Positions 5,010 through 5,365 of a stretch of 5,365 nt of DNA are shown here, one piece after another. The translations under genes and the position numbers were made by a program. The stretch's first letter is position 1, and each line of letters opens with the position of its first letter. A model generated the notes under the pieces. The model had not been told where the DNA came from. It ran no database searches and saw nothing but the letters and a program-made list of their open reading frames with translations. Source of the stretch: an uncultured Lachnospiraceae bacterium (GTDB taxonomy: Bacteria > Bacillota > Clostridia > Lachnospirales > Lachnospiraceae); NCBI GenBank assembly GCA_910586585.1, contig CAJUKA010000183.1:1063-6427 (forward strand). Direction: 5' to 3'.

Positions 5010-5348
5010 TTTTGACGAGCTGGCAAGCCAACGGTACTACCTGCCTATATCATTCCCACCACATCGGCGGCAGGTGGAAAAGTGCCTGAATGGGAAAGCG
5101 ATGTGGGAAAGCCGGACGGAGCGCAGAGCGAGGGGAGGCTTTCGTCTGGAAGCTGTGTTTTTTGCAGCGGACAGACTTATGGGAATGATGTGTCCTGCTT
5201 ACGGAGCATTTCTACGACAAGGCTACAGAAAATGCGGTGAATGGTATCGAATGGAGACAAAGGAAAGAGGGATTGCAGCCAATATTTGAATTGAAATCGT
5301 GATATTGAAAATGTAGCCACTACTGCAAATGTCAGTAGCCAATTGAAT
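5010..5348. other. GC-rich region with interlocking inverted repeats; candidate origin-of-transfer/control region
   Basis: No convincing gene. The + strand frame 5074-5289 starts at GTG, has no ribosome binding site and is unrecognised. Three inverted repeats interlock. ACCTGCC/GGCAGGT is at 5039-5045/5069-5075, CCACATCG/CGATGTGG at 5059-5066/5099-5106, and the 10-bp ATCATTCCCA/TGGGAATGAT at 5049-5058/5180-5189. Bases 5101-5160 are 60% G+C, against 32% for 1201-1260. Mobile-element transfer origins are noncoding, inverted-repeat-rich and near maintenance or relaxase genes, but no nick site or relaxase can be identified here. Confidence 0.35.
5320..5338 (+). repeat. Small hairpin with flanking direct repeat, upstream of the next gene
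   Basis: CTACTG (5320-5325) and CAGTAG (5333-5338) form a 6-bp stem with loop caaatgt. The heptamer GTAGCCA occurs at 5313-5319 and again at 5335-5341. It lies about 10 bp before a ribosome binding site, so it could be an operator or leader hairpin for the gene beyond the window. Confidence 0.5.
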
Positions 5349-5356
5349 AAAGGTGG
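5349..5356 (+). promoter_or_regulatory. Ribosome binding site for a gene starting beyond the window
   Basis: AAAGGTGG lies 9 nt before the end of the window and no start codon follows inside it. A + strand gene probably begins within the next few bases. Its identity (for example a mobilisation gene) cannot be seen. Confidence 0.5.
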
Positions 5357-5365
5357 ATACAGGAA

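Noticed and set aside
5074..5289. 71-codon + strand frame starting at GTG
   Set aside because: No ribosome binding site, overlaps the inverted repeats, biased Arg/Gly/Cys composition, and no recognisable domain. The internal ATG at 5179 gives a 36-residue version with the same problems.

Overview
The window looks like part of an integrative, plasmid-like mobile element from a low-to-moderate GC Firmicute, most likely a gut Clostridia/Lachnospiraceae-type genome. This is an inference from the Shine-Dalgarno sites (AGGAGG, GTGGAGG), the AT-rich left half, and gene families typical of clostridial conjugative elements. All readable genes are on the + strand.

Left part (1-1410): the 3' end of a Schlafen/AlbA_2-type (RecG-C-like) regulator, entering from outside the window. 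It has a GHKL-like ATPase domain, a four-copy TKEI linker encoded by a perfect-to-near-perfect 12-bp tandem repeat, and a terminal winged helix. Forty bases downstream lies a second 12-bp repeat tract followed by a second winged helix with no ATPase domain in front of it. This looks like the detached tail of a paralogue, and a promoter-like sequence precedes it. A clear intrinsic terminator (1374-1410) closes this unit.

Middle (1411-2074): about 660 bp without a convincing gene. It holds one extended -10 promoter candidate, a series of hairpins, an unusual cluster of GCAT motifs, and finally a strong terminator just before the next operon. A 26-codon ORF runs through that terminator, so an attenuator is possible.

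Right part (2075-4898): a tight four-gene operon with gaps of 25, 27 and 15 nt. It encodes a ParB/Spo0J-type DNA-binding protein, a TnpV-family protein, a ParM-type actin-like ATPase, and a small ribbon-helix-helix-like protein with an acidic tail that fits ParR. Together these look like a segregation/maintenance module that combines a ParB with a ParM/ParR pair and has no ParA in view.

End (4899-5365): a GC-rich stretch without a convincing gene. It contains a GC hairpin, a bidirectional terminator and several interlocking inverted repeats, and ends in a ribosome binding site for a gene that starts beyond the window. Its position after a partition operon makes it a candidate control or transfer-origin region, but no relaxase gene is visible to support that.
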